A stretch of 11,770 bases of DNA from Candidatus Sulfopaludibacter sp. SbA3 (GTDB taxonomy: Bacteria; Acidobacteriota; Terriglobia; 2-12-FULL-54-10). The position numbers and the translations under genes were made by a program. The notes under the pieces were generated by a model. It had not been told where the DNA came from. It did not search any database and was given only the letters and a program-made list of their open reading frames with translations. Positions 5,869 to 11,770 of the stretch are shown in pieces (within the stretch, counting starts at the first letter, position 1; each line of letters begins with the position of its first letter). The stretch is taken from assembly GCA_945865705.1 (NCBI GenBank), contig CAMBEY010000068.1:1-11770 (forward strand), given 5' to 3'.

Positions 5869-7548
5869 CTACTTGGCAAGACTAAATGGACCGATCATCA
5901 GATGGTCAAGTCCCGAACAGTAAAAGCTGCGAATGGCGTCGCGGGGAGAGCATACCAGTGGCTCACCGAAGAGATTGAAGGATGTATTGAACAGCACTGG
6001 AACTCCGGTGGCTTTTTCAAAGGCATTCAGCAAATCCCATAAATATCGGTTGCTGACCTTGCTCACGATTTGCACGCGAATGCGATTCTCCATCGTTCCC
6101 TCGGGTGTTCCCTCGGTGGAGCCTGGCTCGGACTGCGCCACCAACAAATTGGATGCAAACCGATCAAGATGCTTTTGCTTCACGCGTCCCACGGAAGTAA
6201 GGAACCTCGCCGATCCTGAGAATTCAAAGTATTCCGACGCAGACTCTTCGGGAACGGCGGCGGCGAATGGCCTGTATTTTTCACGATGCTTTACGTACTG
6301 ATTCAGGTTCTCGTTTACGTATTGACCCAGAGGCGAAGCCAGGATGCTCCGTGCTCCGAGCGCGCGTGGGCCAAATTCGGCGCGCCCCTGAAACCAGCCC
6401 AGCATCTTGTCGCTCTTCAGAACATCCACTGCGGCGGCGATGATATCCTTACGCTGCGGCAGGTAGCGGAAACTGAGTTTCGAGTTCTCCAGTACGTCCT
6501 TGATCGCTTCGTCGCTAAACTCTGGGCCGAAAAACAAGTGATCGAGAGGCGTGCGGGAGGCGAGGCGTAACTGCTGGTGCGCGCAATGGAGCGCCGCGCC
6601 TACGGCGTTACCTGCGTTGCCTGCGGCTGGCTGAACAAATACACCACCAAACTTTGTAGAACTTTCCAGATGACTGATCAGCAGAGAGTTCAGAGCGACT
6701 CCACCACCCAGGCAAAGATTTCCAGATTCAGTCCCCTGAAGGTGGGCTCCCGCCATCAACTCCACCGTTTCATTCACGACCCACTGGAGACTGGCGGCCA
6801 GGTCGGCACGCTGCATCTCTGTGAATTCTCCTGAAAGCGGAAGCTCGCAGGCCTCGAAAAACTTGCCAGCGAATCCGCCGCGTGCTCCCCCGCCGGCAAG
6901 CAAGTAGCTCTGATCTACACGGAGCAGTGCACCCGGTTGCATTTCAAGGATGTTCCGAAAGACTTCCGAATAGCGGGGCGTGCCGGCGGTGCTCAACCAT
7001 TGCAGTTTGTGCTCGTCACCGAACGAAGCAAATCCCGCCAGTGCCGCGACACGGCTAAAAAGATTGCCCAGCGAGTCCGGGAATGTGGCATCGGAGAGAG
7101 GTTCAATATCGAGACCGCTGCCCAGTGATAGACTGGCGGACTTTCCGTCGCCCGATTCATCCAGTACCAGCACCAGAGCTCGTTCAAATGGAGAAGGATA
7201 AAATGCTGCCGCGGCGTGGCAGGCGTGATGATCCACAAGGATTATTTTTGCCGAAGGAAATTCCGTCTTCAGCCACGCAGGAATCCATGTCTCCGCCAAC
7301 TGGGACCCGCGCGCGCGGTCTCTGAGGGGACGAGCCACGGCGACGAACGGAATGTCAGCAGCACGTAATCCAGCTTGGCCAAGACAGTATCGAATCGCCT
7401 GTTGCGGAAGCCCGTGCGTCCTGCGCACGCGCGAGAGCTTCTCTTCTTCAATGGCGGCTACCATGCGGCCGCCTTGCAGCATGGCGGCCGCAGCATCGTG
7501 GCTGCTGGCGGAAACTCCCAAGATATACGGCAACGTTGTCTCGGGCAT
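5869..7548 (-). CDS. Carbamoyltransferase, NodU/CmcH/TobZ family
   Basis: These enzymes use ATP and carbamoyl phosphate to form carbamoyl-AMP and pass the carbamoyl group to a hydroxyl on a sugar or natural product. The 559-residue protein has both family lobes. The N-terminal Kae1-like lobe shows ILGVSASSHDAAAAML (9-24), the metal-binding DHHACHAAAAF with H107 and H111, LVLDESGDG (128-136) and CLGGGVALNS (279-288). The C-terminal YrdC-like lobe shows GWFQGRAEFGPRALGARSIL (384-403), YRPFAAAVPEE (425-435) and PVLFNTSFNLFGEPLV (517-532). Two stretches differ from the usual sequence. The segment normally like EYKVMGLAPYG reads DEHKLQWLSTAG (178-189). The segment normally like HVDGTARVQ reads as an acidic EGTPEGT insert followed by MENRIRVQ (479-494). 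A strong GC hairpin lies near the 5' end of the coding sequence. The ATG has no clear Shine-Dalgarno. An RmlC-like epimerase gene precedes it by 68 bp on the same strand, suggesting carbamoylation of a sugar; the acceptor is unknown. Confidence 0.93.
   Translation of the reverse strand: MPETTLPYILGVSASSHDAAAAMLQGGRMVAAIEEEKLSRVRRTHGLPQQAIRYCLGQAGLRAADIPFVAVARPLRDRARGSQLAETWIPAWLKTEFPSAKIILVDHHACHAAAAFYPSPFERALVLVLDESGDGKSASLSLGSGLDIEPLSDATFPDSLGNLFSRVAALAGFASFGDEHKLQWLSTAGTPRYSEVFRNILEMQPGALLRVDQSYLLAGGGARGGFAGKFFEACELPLSGEFTEMQRADLAASLQWVVNETVELMAGAHLQGTESGNLCLGGGVALNSLLISHLESSTKFGGVFVQPAAGNAGNAVGAALHCAHQQLRLASRTPLDHLFFGPEFSDEAIKDVLENSKLSFRYLPQRKDIIAAAVDVLKSDKMLGWFQGRAEFGPRALGARSILASPLGQYVNENLNQYVKHREKYRPFAAAVPEESASEYFEFSGSARFLTSVGRVKQKHLDRFASNLLVAQSEPGSTEGTPEGTMENRIRVQIVSKVSNRYLWDLLNAFEKATGVPVLFNTSFNLFGEPLVCSPRDAIRSFYCSGLDHLMIGPFSLAK
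6095..6118. repeat. Two tandem copies of a 12-bp unit inside the carbamoyltransferase gene
   Basis: GTTCCCTCGGGT (6095-6106) is followed directly by GTTCCCTCGGTG (6107-6118). On the coding strand this gives the Glu-Gly-Thr/Pro repeats near residues 478-485. The frame is kept. It has the same unit length as the repeat in the MetE-like gene but an unrelated sequence. Confidence 0.75.
7464..7492. repeat. GC-rich inverted repeat in the 5' coding part of the carbamoyltransferase
   Basis: TGCGGCCGCC (7464-7473) and GGCGGCCGCA (7483-7492) are perfect 10-bp arms around a 9-nt loop. The mRNA hairpin would begin about 57 bases after the start codon, in the codons for AAAAMLQGG. GC-rich Ala/Gly codons may explain it, but the arms are exact and include two GCGGCCGC octamers. 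Confidence 0.7.
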
Positions 7549-7616
7549 AGGTAAGGGGAAATACGGACAGATCGGATTTGAATAGACGTCTTGCGGAGCC
7601 GCCCTTTTAGACTGAC

Positions 7617-8207
7617 CTACTTTTTCTGCGTATCCCAGTCGTAATTAATGTCGGGATCATTCCAGGCAATGCGCCCTTCGTCGCTTGGATCGTAGAAACG
7701 ATCTGTGGCGTAAACCAACAGCGCGGGATCGGGACCAACCACTTTGTATCCGTGCCCCACGCCCGGGGGAATCAATATCTGCAACGGGCGGAGCACGCCC
7801 GAGTAGATGGTGTTGGTCTGTCCAAATGTAGGTGAATCCACACGCAGATCGTAGAGGACCACCTGCATCAGTCCCAATGCCGGCGTCCACAGATCAGTTT
7901 GGCGCAGATGAAAATGAATCGCTTTGATAGTCCCGGCATAAGATAGCGCGGCGGAAACTTGTAATTCCTTGGCTCCCGCCAACTCGCTGGCCAGCCCCTT
8001 GCCAACACGGAATACTTCCTCGAAATATCCGCGATCATCGGGATGGATGGCCAGGGCTTCCAGCAACACGCCGGAAATTAATTTTGGCGAACCCGGAGCT
8101 GAGATCACCGCGCCTTGGCTGCGCTCACCATTGAGCCGAACGGCCAAATTAAGTTTTCCTGATTGGGCAATGGAGCGGATGTCCGCCCGCGGCGCTGTTT
8201 GAATCAT
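7617..8207 (-). CDS. RmlC-like (dTDP-4-dehydrorhamnose 3,5-epimerase family) cupin protein
   Basis: This 196-residue protein has an RmlC-type cupin core: HPDDRGYFEEVFR (55-67), SYAGTIKAIHFHLRQTDLW (89-107), VVLYDLRVDSPTFGQTNTIY (116-135), LIPPGVGHGYKVVG (145-158) and YDPSDEGRIAWNDPDINYDW (172-191). Canonical RmlC epimerises C3 and C5 of dTDP-4-keto-6-deoxyglucose, with a catalytic His in RGLH. Here that His is kept (H98), but RGLH reads KAIH and the following QxK reads QTD. This matches a divergent subfamily whose substrate need not be the rhamnose precursor. No other rml gene is present. The first ~44 residues have no counterpart in RmlC; an in-frame GTG at codon 34, with AAGG just upstream, is a possible later start, and the ATG at 8207 lacks a clear Shine-Dalgarno. 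It sits 68 bp ahead of the carbamoyltransferase, and the two probably act on one sugar or nucleotide-sugar pathway. Confidence 0.85.
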   Translation of the reverse strand: MIQTAPRADIRSIAQSGKLNLAVRLNGERSQGAVISAPGSPKLISGVLLEALAIHPDDRGYFEEVFRVGKGLASELAGAKELQVSAALSYAGTIKAIHFHLRQTDLWTPALGLMQVVLYDLRVDSPTFGQTNTIYSGVLRPLQILIPPGVGHGYKVVGPDPALLVYATDRFYDPSDEGRIAWNDPDINYDWDTQKK

Positions 8208-8564
8208 GGTCGCTTGGCCCCCCGCACTAGAGTATTAGAACTGTCAATCCGCAAGGACTCATCCTACCACACGCCGACGCATGTGCGCCGTCCCGCTCGC
8301 GTAAGTGCTCTCCTAAATCCCATGCCCAATCTGGCACGCATAGCTTACCCCTCCGCAACGGATCAGCTGAGTGCCATTATGGCATTCCTTCCCAAATCGG
8401 GCTTCCCGCGTGCCTACCCCAACTTCGCTGATCTATAATTAGCAGATTGTAATCAACCGGTTAGCGCCTACGCTCCCACCTTAAATCGTGGCTACACACC
8501 TGCTTACATCACCGCGCCCTCTTCCATTGCCATTTTGAAGAAGGGCAGGAGATCAACATTCGCG
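8208..8564. other. Divergent intergenic region between the RmlC-like gene and the sigma factor
   Basis: No gene is supported in this 357-bp gap. A perfect TATAAT lies at 8434-8439 on the + strand, about 125 bp before the sigma-factor ATG, but the bases at -35 match poorly. A palindrome AACCGGTT (8455-8462) falls just downstream of it. An inverted repeat TGCCA-TTA-TGGCA (8372-8384) lies about 50 bp upstream. These are candidate operators only. No promoter for the minus-strand epimerase gene was recognised. Confidence 0.35.
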
Positions 8565-9497
8565 ATGCCCTCAACTTATTCTCAAGCTACTGCAGTACGT
8601 GTTGGTTCTAGTTCGATAGCCACTTCCGCCGTTGTATACGCTATCCCAGTGTTGCCCGCAATCACCTCGCAATGCACGCAGCCCGATCCGTGGCATCGCG
8701 AGGAACTGCTGCTCGCGCATCTGCCGCAGGTTCGCATGGTAGCCAGAGGTCTCTGGAAGCGACAGTGCTTTGCGGTGGACCTTGATGACCTGATTGGCTA
8801 TGGGACACTTGGCTTACTCGACGCCATTGGTAAGTACGATCCCAGCCGCGGCATCCTGCTCAAGACTTACGCGGAGCACCGTATACGCGGCGCAATTTTG
8901 GATGGGCTACGGGGCATGGACTGGCTGTCACGCAGCGCCCGAAAAAAAGTGAAGAGCCTCCGCGACAGTGCTCCGACGCAAGACTCCGATCCCATCCATG
9001 AATTGGCTAATACTGGATTAGCCGACCCGCAGCCGTCGACTCCGCAATACGCCATGAAATTGGCAGCTCACCCCACCAAGCTTCCAATACCAACTGTCTC
9101 GGTATTTTCAGCAGGGGGACTAAATGAAGTGGAGCGGCTCTACCACAATTCCCGCGCCGTGAAGTATTCGTATCGCAGCGAGGCTACGCCTGAACATCTA
9201 ACGGCTCGCAAGCAGCAAGGGACACTGCTGGCGATGGCAATTGCAGACCTCTCCGAGCGGCACCGGCAAGTCCTGGACCTCTACTATCGGCGCGAGATGA
9301 GCATGCGGCAAATCGCCGACCTGCTCGGCGTGCATGAATCCAGAGTTTCGCAACTCCATCTGGCCGCCATCACGCGACTTCGCAAAACGCTGACAAACCC
9401 GACCGCTGGGGCAGGACCTTCTTCGGAAAAAGCGCTCAAGTACCGGGAGGCGGATCCCCGCTTTACGGTGCACAGACTAACCGCTATGGCTGGCTAG
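8565..9497 (+). CDS. FliA/WhiG-like sigma-70 family factor without a recognisable region 3
   Basis: This 310-residue RNA polymerase sigma factor has a clear region 2 at about residues 46-125: VDLDDLIGYGTLGLLDAIGK (71-90), YDPSRGILLKTYAEHRIRGA (91-110) and ILDGLRGMDWLSRSARKK, very close in pattern to FliA. Region 4 is clear at about residues 220-277: LSERHRQVLDLYYRREMS leads into MRQIADLLGVHESRVSQLHL, with a complete HTH. Residues about 130-218, where FliA has region 3, are Pro/Ser-rich with no recognisable sigma motif. A ~40-residue N-terminal extension and a ~30-residue tail are also unusual, making it longer than FliA (~240). The start is the first in-frame ATG, with AGGAG 13 bases upstream, a long spacing; an upstream TTG at 8535 lacks a binding site. 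No flagellar gene or anti-sigma gene is adjacent. The 3' end overlaps kdsB tail-to-tail by 14 bp. Confidence 0.9.
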   Translation: MPSTYSQATAVRVGSSSIATSAVVYAIPVLPAITSQCTQPDPWHREELLLAHLPQVRMVARGLWKRQCFAVDLDDLIGYGTLGLLDAIGKYDPSRGILLKTYAEHRIRGAILDGLRGMDWLSRSARKKVKSLRDSAPTQDSDPIHELANTGLADPQPSTPQYAMKLAAHPTKLPIPTVSVFSAGGLNEVERLYHNSRAVKYSYRSEATPEHLTARKQQGTLLAMAIADLSERHRQVLDLYYRREMSMRQIADLLGVHESRVSQLHLAAITRLRKTLTNPTAGAGPSSEKALKYREADPRFTVHRLTAMAG

Positions 9498-10242
9498 ATT
9501 TTCCCTTTTCCCATTGGGCGGAGAACGCTTCCCAATCCTCCCGCGTATCAACCCCGATGGTATCCAACGATGTCTCCGCAACATGGATCGGGATGCCGTG
9601 ATGCAGGAAACGAAGCTGTTCGAGCCTTTCCGTTTGCTCGATCAACGTCATGGGCAGATCGCAGTATTTCCATAGCGCCTCACGGCGGTAGGCGTAGAAG
9701 CCCAGATGCTTGTAGGTTGGAAGCGGCGACTCCGCATTCCGGCGGTAAGGGATCGCCGAGCGCGAGAAGTAGAGAGCGCGACCGGCTAGGTCCGTTACCA
9801 CTTTCACCACATTGGGATTCTGCGCGGCGCCATGTTCGAGCGGTGTTTTCAATGTGGTCACCTGCACCGCTCCTTCACCGTCAGCCTTGGAAAACAGTTC
9901 AATCAGCAAGCTCAAATGCTCTGCTTGTACCAGCGGCTCATCGCCCTGGATGTTCACATACACGTCGGCGGCGACACTGTCGGCCACCTCGCGAATGCGT
10001 TCTGTGCCGCTGGTGTGCGCGGAGGAAGTCATGCGCACAGGGATGCCTTGCCGCTGGCAATAGTCGCGCACCGGCTCGGCGTCGGTGGCGATGAGCAACT
10101 CGTCCAGCAGCGGGCAGGCGCGCGCCGCATTATAGACGTGATGCAACATGGCCTTGCCGTCCAACTCCAACAGCACCTTCCCCGGCAACCGCTCGGATGC
10201 CAACCGCGCAGGAATAACGCCCACTACTCTCAATTTACCCAT
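9484..10242 (-). CDS. kdsB: 3-deoxy-manno-octulosonate cytidylyltransferase (CMP-Kdo synthetase)
   Basis: KdsB couples CTP to Kdo to make CMP-Kdo, the donor for the inner core of lipopolysaccharide, which implies an LPS-type outer membrane. The 252-residue cytoplasmic protein has normal family length. Motifs: VIPARLASERLPGK (9-22, nucleotide-binding loop), LLIATDAEPV (49-58), HTSGTERIREV (76-86), VYVNIQGDEPLV (94-105, metal-binding Asp), ALYFSRSAIPY (156-166), HLGFYAYRREAL (179-190), EQTERLEQLRFL (202-213) and TIGVDTREDWE (228-238). The ATG at 10242 has GAGG 5 bases upstream; an in-frame GTG at 10248 is less likely. No kdsA, kdsC or kdsD is nearby, so it appears to stand alone. The last codons overlap the end of the opposing sigma-factor gene. 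Confidence 0.96.
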   Translation of the reverse strand: MGKLRVVGVIPARLASERLPGKVLLELDGKAMLHHVYNAARACPLLDELLIATDAEPVRDYCQRQGIPVRMTSSAHTSGTERIREVADSVAADVYVNIQGDEPLVQAEHLSLLIELFSKADGEGAVQVTTLKTPLEHGAAQNPNVVKVVTDLAGRALYFSRSAIPYRRNAESPLPTYKHLGFYAYRREALWKYCDLPMTLIEQTERLEQLRFLHHGIPIHVAETSLDTIGVDTREDWEAFSAQWEKGKSSQP

Positions 10243-10621
10243 CTCCACCTCACACTAAGCCTTTCGCGCTGGCCAGCAGTGTCCTGCTCTTCTGGGTTTG
10301 TCCCCCAAGTGCCTCTTCGCATTCTAACCGCGACCAATGCCTACTCGACAGAAGATCGCTGGAAAGCAATCTCCGCAAACACTCCGGTAATGGGTCCGTT
10401 TGAAATTTCCGGAGCAAGTATAGGGATGTCATCATGAGCGCAGCGAAGGATCTGCTTTCCCTTCTTCACGGGGTACAACAGATCCTTCGTCGCTGCACTC
10501 CTCAGGATGACAATGGTTCAAACTGACCCACTACGCAAATTCAAAGTAGCCCACGACCAAGCACTCCGGCATTTTCAGTTAAACTATGGTCATTGCAATT
10601 TTAACGATCAAAGGATTTATC
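10243..10621. other. Divergent intergenic region between kdsB and the FGE-like gene
   Basis: This 379-bp gap holds no supported gene. Its main content is the palindromic element at 10427-10512. AAAGGA at 10610-10615, 6 bases before the ATG at 10622, is the ribosome binding site of the FGE-like gene. I could not identify a convincing promoter for either flanking gene. Confidence 0.45.
10427..10512. repeat. Imperfect long palindrome, REP-like intergenic element
   Basis: The left arm (10427-10454: TGTCATCATGAG, CGCAGCG, AAGGATCTG) and right arm (10479-10512) are reverse complements apart from one mismatch and about six extra bases in the right arm. They enclose 24 nt. The core blocks are ATC(C/A)TGAG, GCAGCG and AAGGATCTG. 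I recall similar 'TCATCCTGAG...GAAGGATC' sequences scattered between genes of Acidobacteriota and other bacteria, so this may be one copy of a dispersed family; copy number cannot be seen here. There is no U-run after it. Confidence 0.7.
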
Positions 10622-11476
10622 ATGAATGTCCAGCAACGCCCCGGCAGACGATTACTGCTTCACGGATTTGCCTGCTTTCTCGCGGCGTTGCTTTCCTCCC
10701 TCATCGCGTACTCCCAAAATGCCGCGCACCCGGAGCCAGACACGGAGATGATTCGAATCCCCGATGGTGAATTTACGATGGGCAGTAATGCCGGCCCTGA
10801 TGACGAGCGCCCCGCTCATCGCGTGAAGGTCGCCGCCTTTCGGATAGATCGGAATCCCGTTACCAATAGCCAATTCGCCGCATTTCTGAACGCGCGCGGG
10901 ATTCAGGATGACAGCGGCAACCTGCACTACGAAGACGACGACTCCGATGCCCGCATCCATGAACTGAACGGGAAGTGGATACCGGTTGCGGCTCAGTCTA
11001 ATCATCCCTCCGTCGAGCCTACGTGGCTGGGAGCCCGCGAGTATTGTGCGTGGCGAGGCAAACGCCTGCCGACCGAAGCCGAATGGGAACGCGCAGCGCG
11101 CGGCGACGATGGCCGTCGCTACCCGTGGGGCAATGAACCTCCCGACCCCAAGCGGGCGCGCTACCGTTCTGGCTGGAACTCGACAGCGCCCCTCGGCAGT
11201 CACCCCGGCGGGGCCAGTCCCTATGGAGTATTGGATATGGCCGGCAATGCCTGGGAGTGGGTCAGCAGCGCATATCGGCCCTATCCCTATAGCGCATCGG
11301 ATGGGCGCGAAAATCCAGCGCCAGGCCCTGTCCGGGGAACTCGCGGTGGTGGTCAAGACTCCTCCGCCGATGAGATCACCACCACCCAGCGCGGTCGCAA
11401 TCTTTCACGGAACCCTCTTTCCGGCCACCACAACATTGGGTTCCGTTGCGCTCAGTCGCTAACCACCACGCGTTAG
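10622..11476 (+). CDS. Exported FGE-sulfatase (SUMF1/PvdO-like) domain protein without catalytic cysteines
   Basis: This 284-residue protein begins with a basic n-region (NVQQRPGRR) and a hydrophobic stretch (residues 11-30) ending near YSQNAA, a probable Sec signal peptide, so it should be periplasmic. The rest is one FGE-sulfatase domain: MIRIPDGEFTMGS (43-55), DERPAHRVKVAAFRIDRNPV (61-80), WLGAREYCAWRGKRLPTEAE (135-154), YPWGNEPPD (167-175), YGVLDMAGNAWEWV (201-214), RGGGQDSS (241-248) and NIGFRCAQ (271-278). True formylglycine-generating enzymes need two close cysteines between the RGGSW-like motif and the final GFR; here that stretch has none, and the only mature cysteines are C142 and C276. 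It is therefore unlikely to activate sulfatases, and no sulfatase gene is nearby. It could be a binding or structural member of the family. The start at 10622 is preferred over 10586 because AAAGGA lies 6 bases upstream and the signal peptide follows. Confidence 0.88.
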   Translation: MNVQQRPGRRLLLHGFACFLAALLSSLIAYSQNAAHPEPDTEMIRIPDGEFTMGSNAGPDDERPAHRVKVAAFRIDRNPVTNSQFAAFLNARGIQDDSGNLHYEDDDSDARIHELNGKWIPVAAQSNHPSVEPTWLGAREYCAWRGKRLPTEAEWERAARGDDGRRYPWGNEPPDPKRARYRSGWNSTAPLGSHPGGASPYGVLDMAGNAWEWVSSAYRPYPYSASDGRENPAPGPVRGTRGGGQDSSADEITTTQRGRNLSRNPLSGHHNIGFRCAQSLTTTR

Positions 11477-11770
11477 GACATAGCAGGACGGGAGATTTCC
11501 CGCTAGCCCTGGAGGAACGTTTCCAGCACCTGCATGGTTCGGGATTTCTGCACCAAAGTTAAGCTGAGTTTCGCGGAATCTGCGTCCTGAAAGGCAGAGG
11601 GGGCTGGTTTGAGCAACCGGCCCCCGAGTAGCGGATCAGGTGAACTGCTGTGATGTTGAAACCAATTTAACGCGTCCCTTCAGAGAGCGGAATAGCGCAA
11701 AGGACTCATTTTAATTTAGGCTGCGGTACTAGGATTGCAGTACTACAGGCCGGTGGTTTTTTGCCGGCAG
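11477..11770. other. Gene-free end of the window with several inverted repeats
   Basis: No coding region is supported. A 5-bp hairpin (CGGGA-GATT-TCCCG, about 11489-11502) follows the FGE-like stop but has no U-run. The strongest element is the nested hairpin at 11586-11640. Near the end, two similar nonamers, GCGGTACTA and GCAGTACTA, lie close together in the 11720s-11740s, and CCGG boxes flank a T-run. The next gene presumably starts beyond the window. Confidence 0.4.
11586..11640. repeat. Nested hairpin, possible structured RNA
   Basis: An inner 11-bp stem pairs GGGGGCTGGTT (11599-11609) with AACCGGCCCCC (11615-11625), with one G-U pair (on the + strand) and a 5-nt loop. An outer 5-bp stem pairs CCTGA (11586-11590) with TCAGG (11636-11640) across an internal loop of 8 and 10 nt. 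No U-run follows, so it is not a simple terminator. I do not recognise it as a known RNA family. Confidence 0.45.

Noticed and set aside
8331..8347. Possible sigma-54 promoter beginning CTGGCACG
   Set aside because: The -24 half matches well, but the essential GC of the -12 element falls two bases too early (GCTTA), so the spacing is wrong.
10652..11356. Minus-strand open frame of 234 codons under the FGE-like gene
   Set aside because: The + strand frame has clear FGE-sulfatase motifs, a signal peptide and a Shine-Dalgarno; the opposite frame shows none and is a shadow of GC-rich coding DNA.
1..11770. CRISPR array, tRNA, rRNA, transposase or prophage genes
   Set aside because: I saw no regularly spaced direct repeats, tRNA-like cloverleaf, rRNA segment or mobile-element protein motif on either strand by eye.

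Overview
The window looks like ordinary chromosome from a Gram-negative, moderately GC-rich bacterium, most likely an acidobacterium. That placement is inferred from four things. A kdsB gene implies an LPS-type outer membrane. mqnD implies menaquinone made by the futalosine route. Several proteins carry Sec-type signal peptides. An intergenic palindrome resembles dispersed elements I recall from Acidobacteriota. No phage, IS element, CRISPR array, tRNA or rRNA is visible.

Layout, left to right. The C-terminal tail of an unidentified + strand protein (1-177) is followed by an exported TPR protein (446-1720, +), which ends at a strong bidirectional terminator (1738-1785). On the minus strand, purC (2139-3053) is followed by a small Fis-like DNA-binding protein (1814-2071), and the same terminator closes this pair. 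Next comes a minus-strand series with no terminator visible between its members. Its order of transcription is: RmlC-like sugar epimerase (7617-8207), carbamoyltransferase (5869-7548), mqnD (4820-5653), a MetE-like protein (3699-4712) and a small zinc-ribbon protein (3325-3630). It ends at a minus-strand terminator (3198-3236). A FliA/WhiG-like sigma factor (8565-9497, +) runs into kdsB (9484-10242, -) with a 14-bp tail-to-tail overlap. After an intergenic palindrome, an exported FGE-sulfatase-domain protein (10622-11476, +) precedes a gene-free but hairpin-rich end.

Functionally, the window mixes housekeeping steps (purine synthesis, menaquinone synthesis, Kdo activation) with envelope or sugar modification (epimerase plus carbamoyltransferase) and regulators (Fis-like protein, sigma factor). 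I do not see a clear new multi-gene system. The most interesting points are enzyme-family members whose defining residues are missing. The MetE-like protein appears to have lost all four zinc ligands. The FGE-like protein has no catalytic cysteine pair. The sigma factor has region 2 and region 4 but no recognisable region 3. The carbamoyltransferase and epimerase both belong to divergent variants and sit next to each other.
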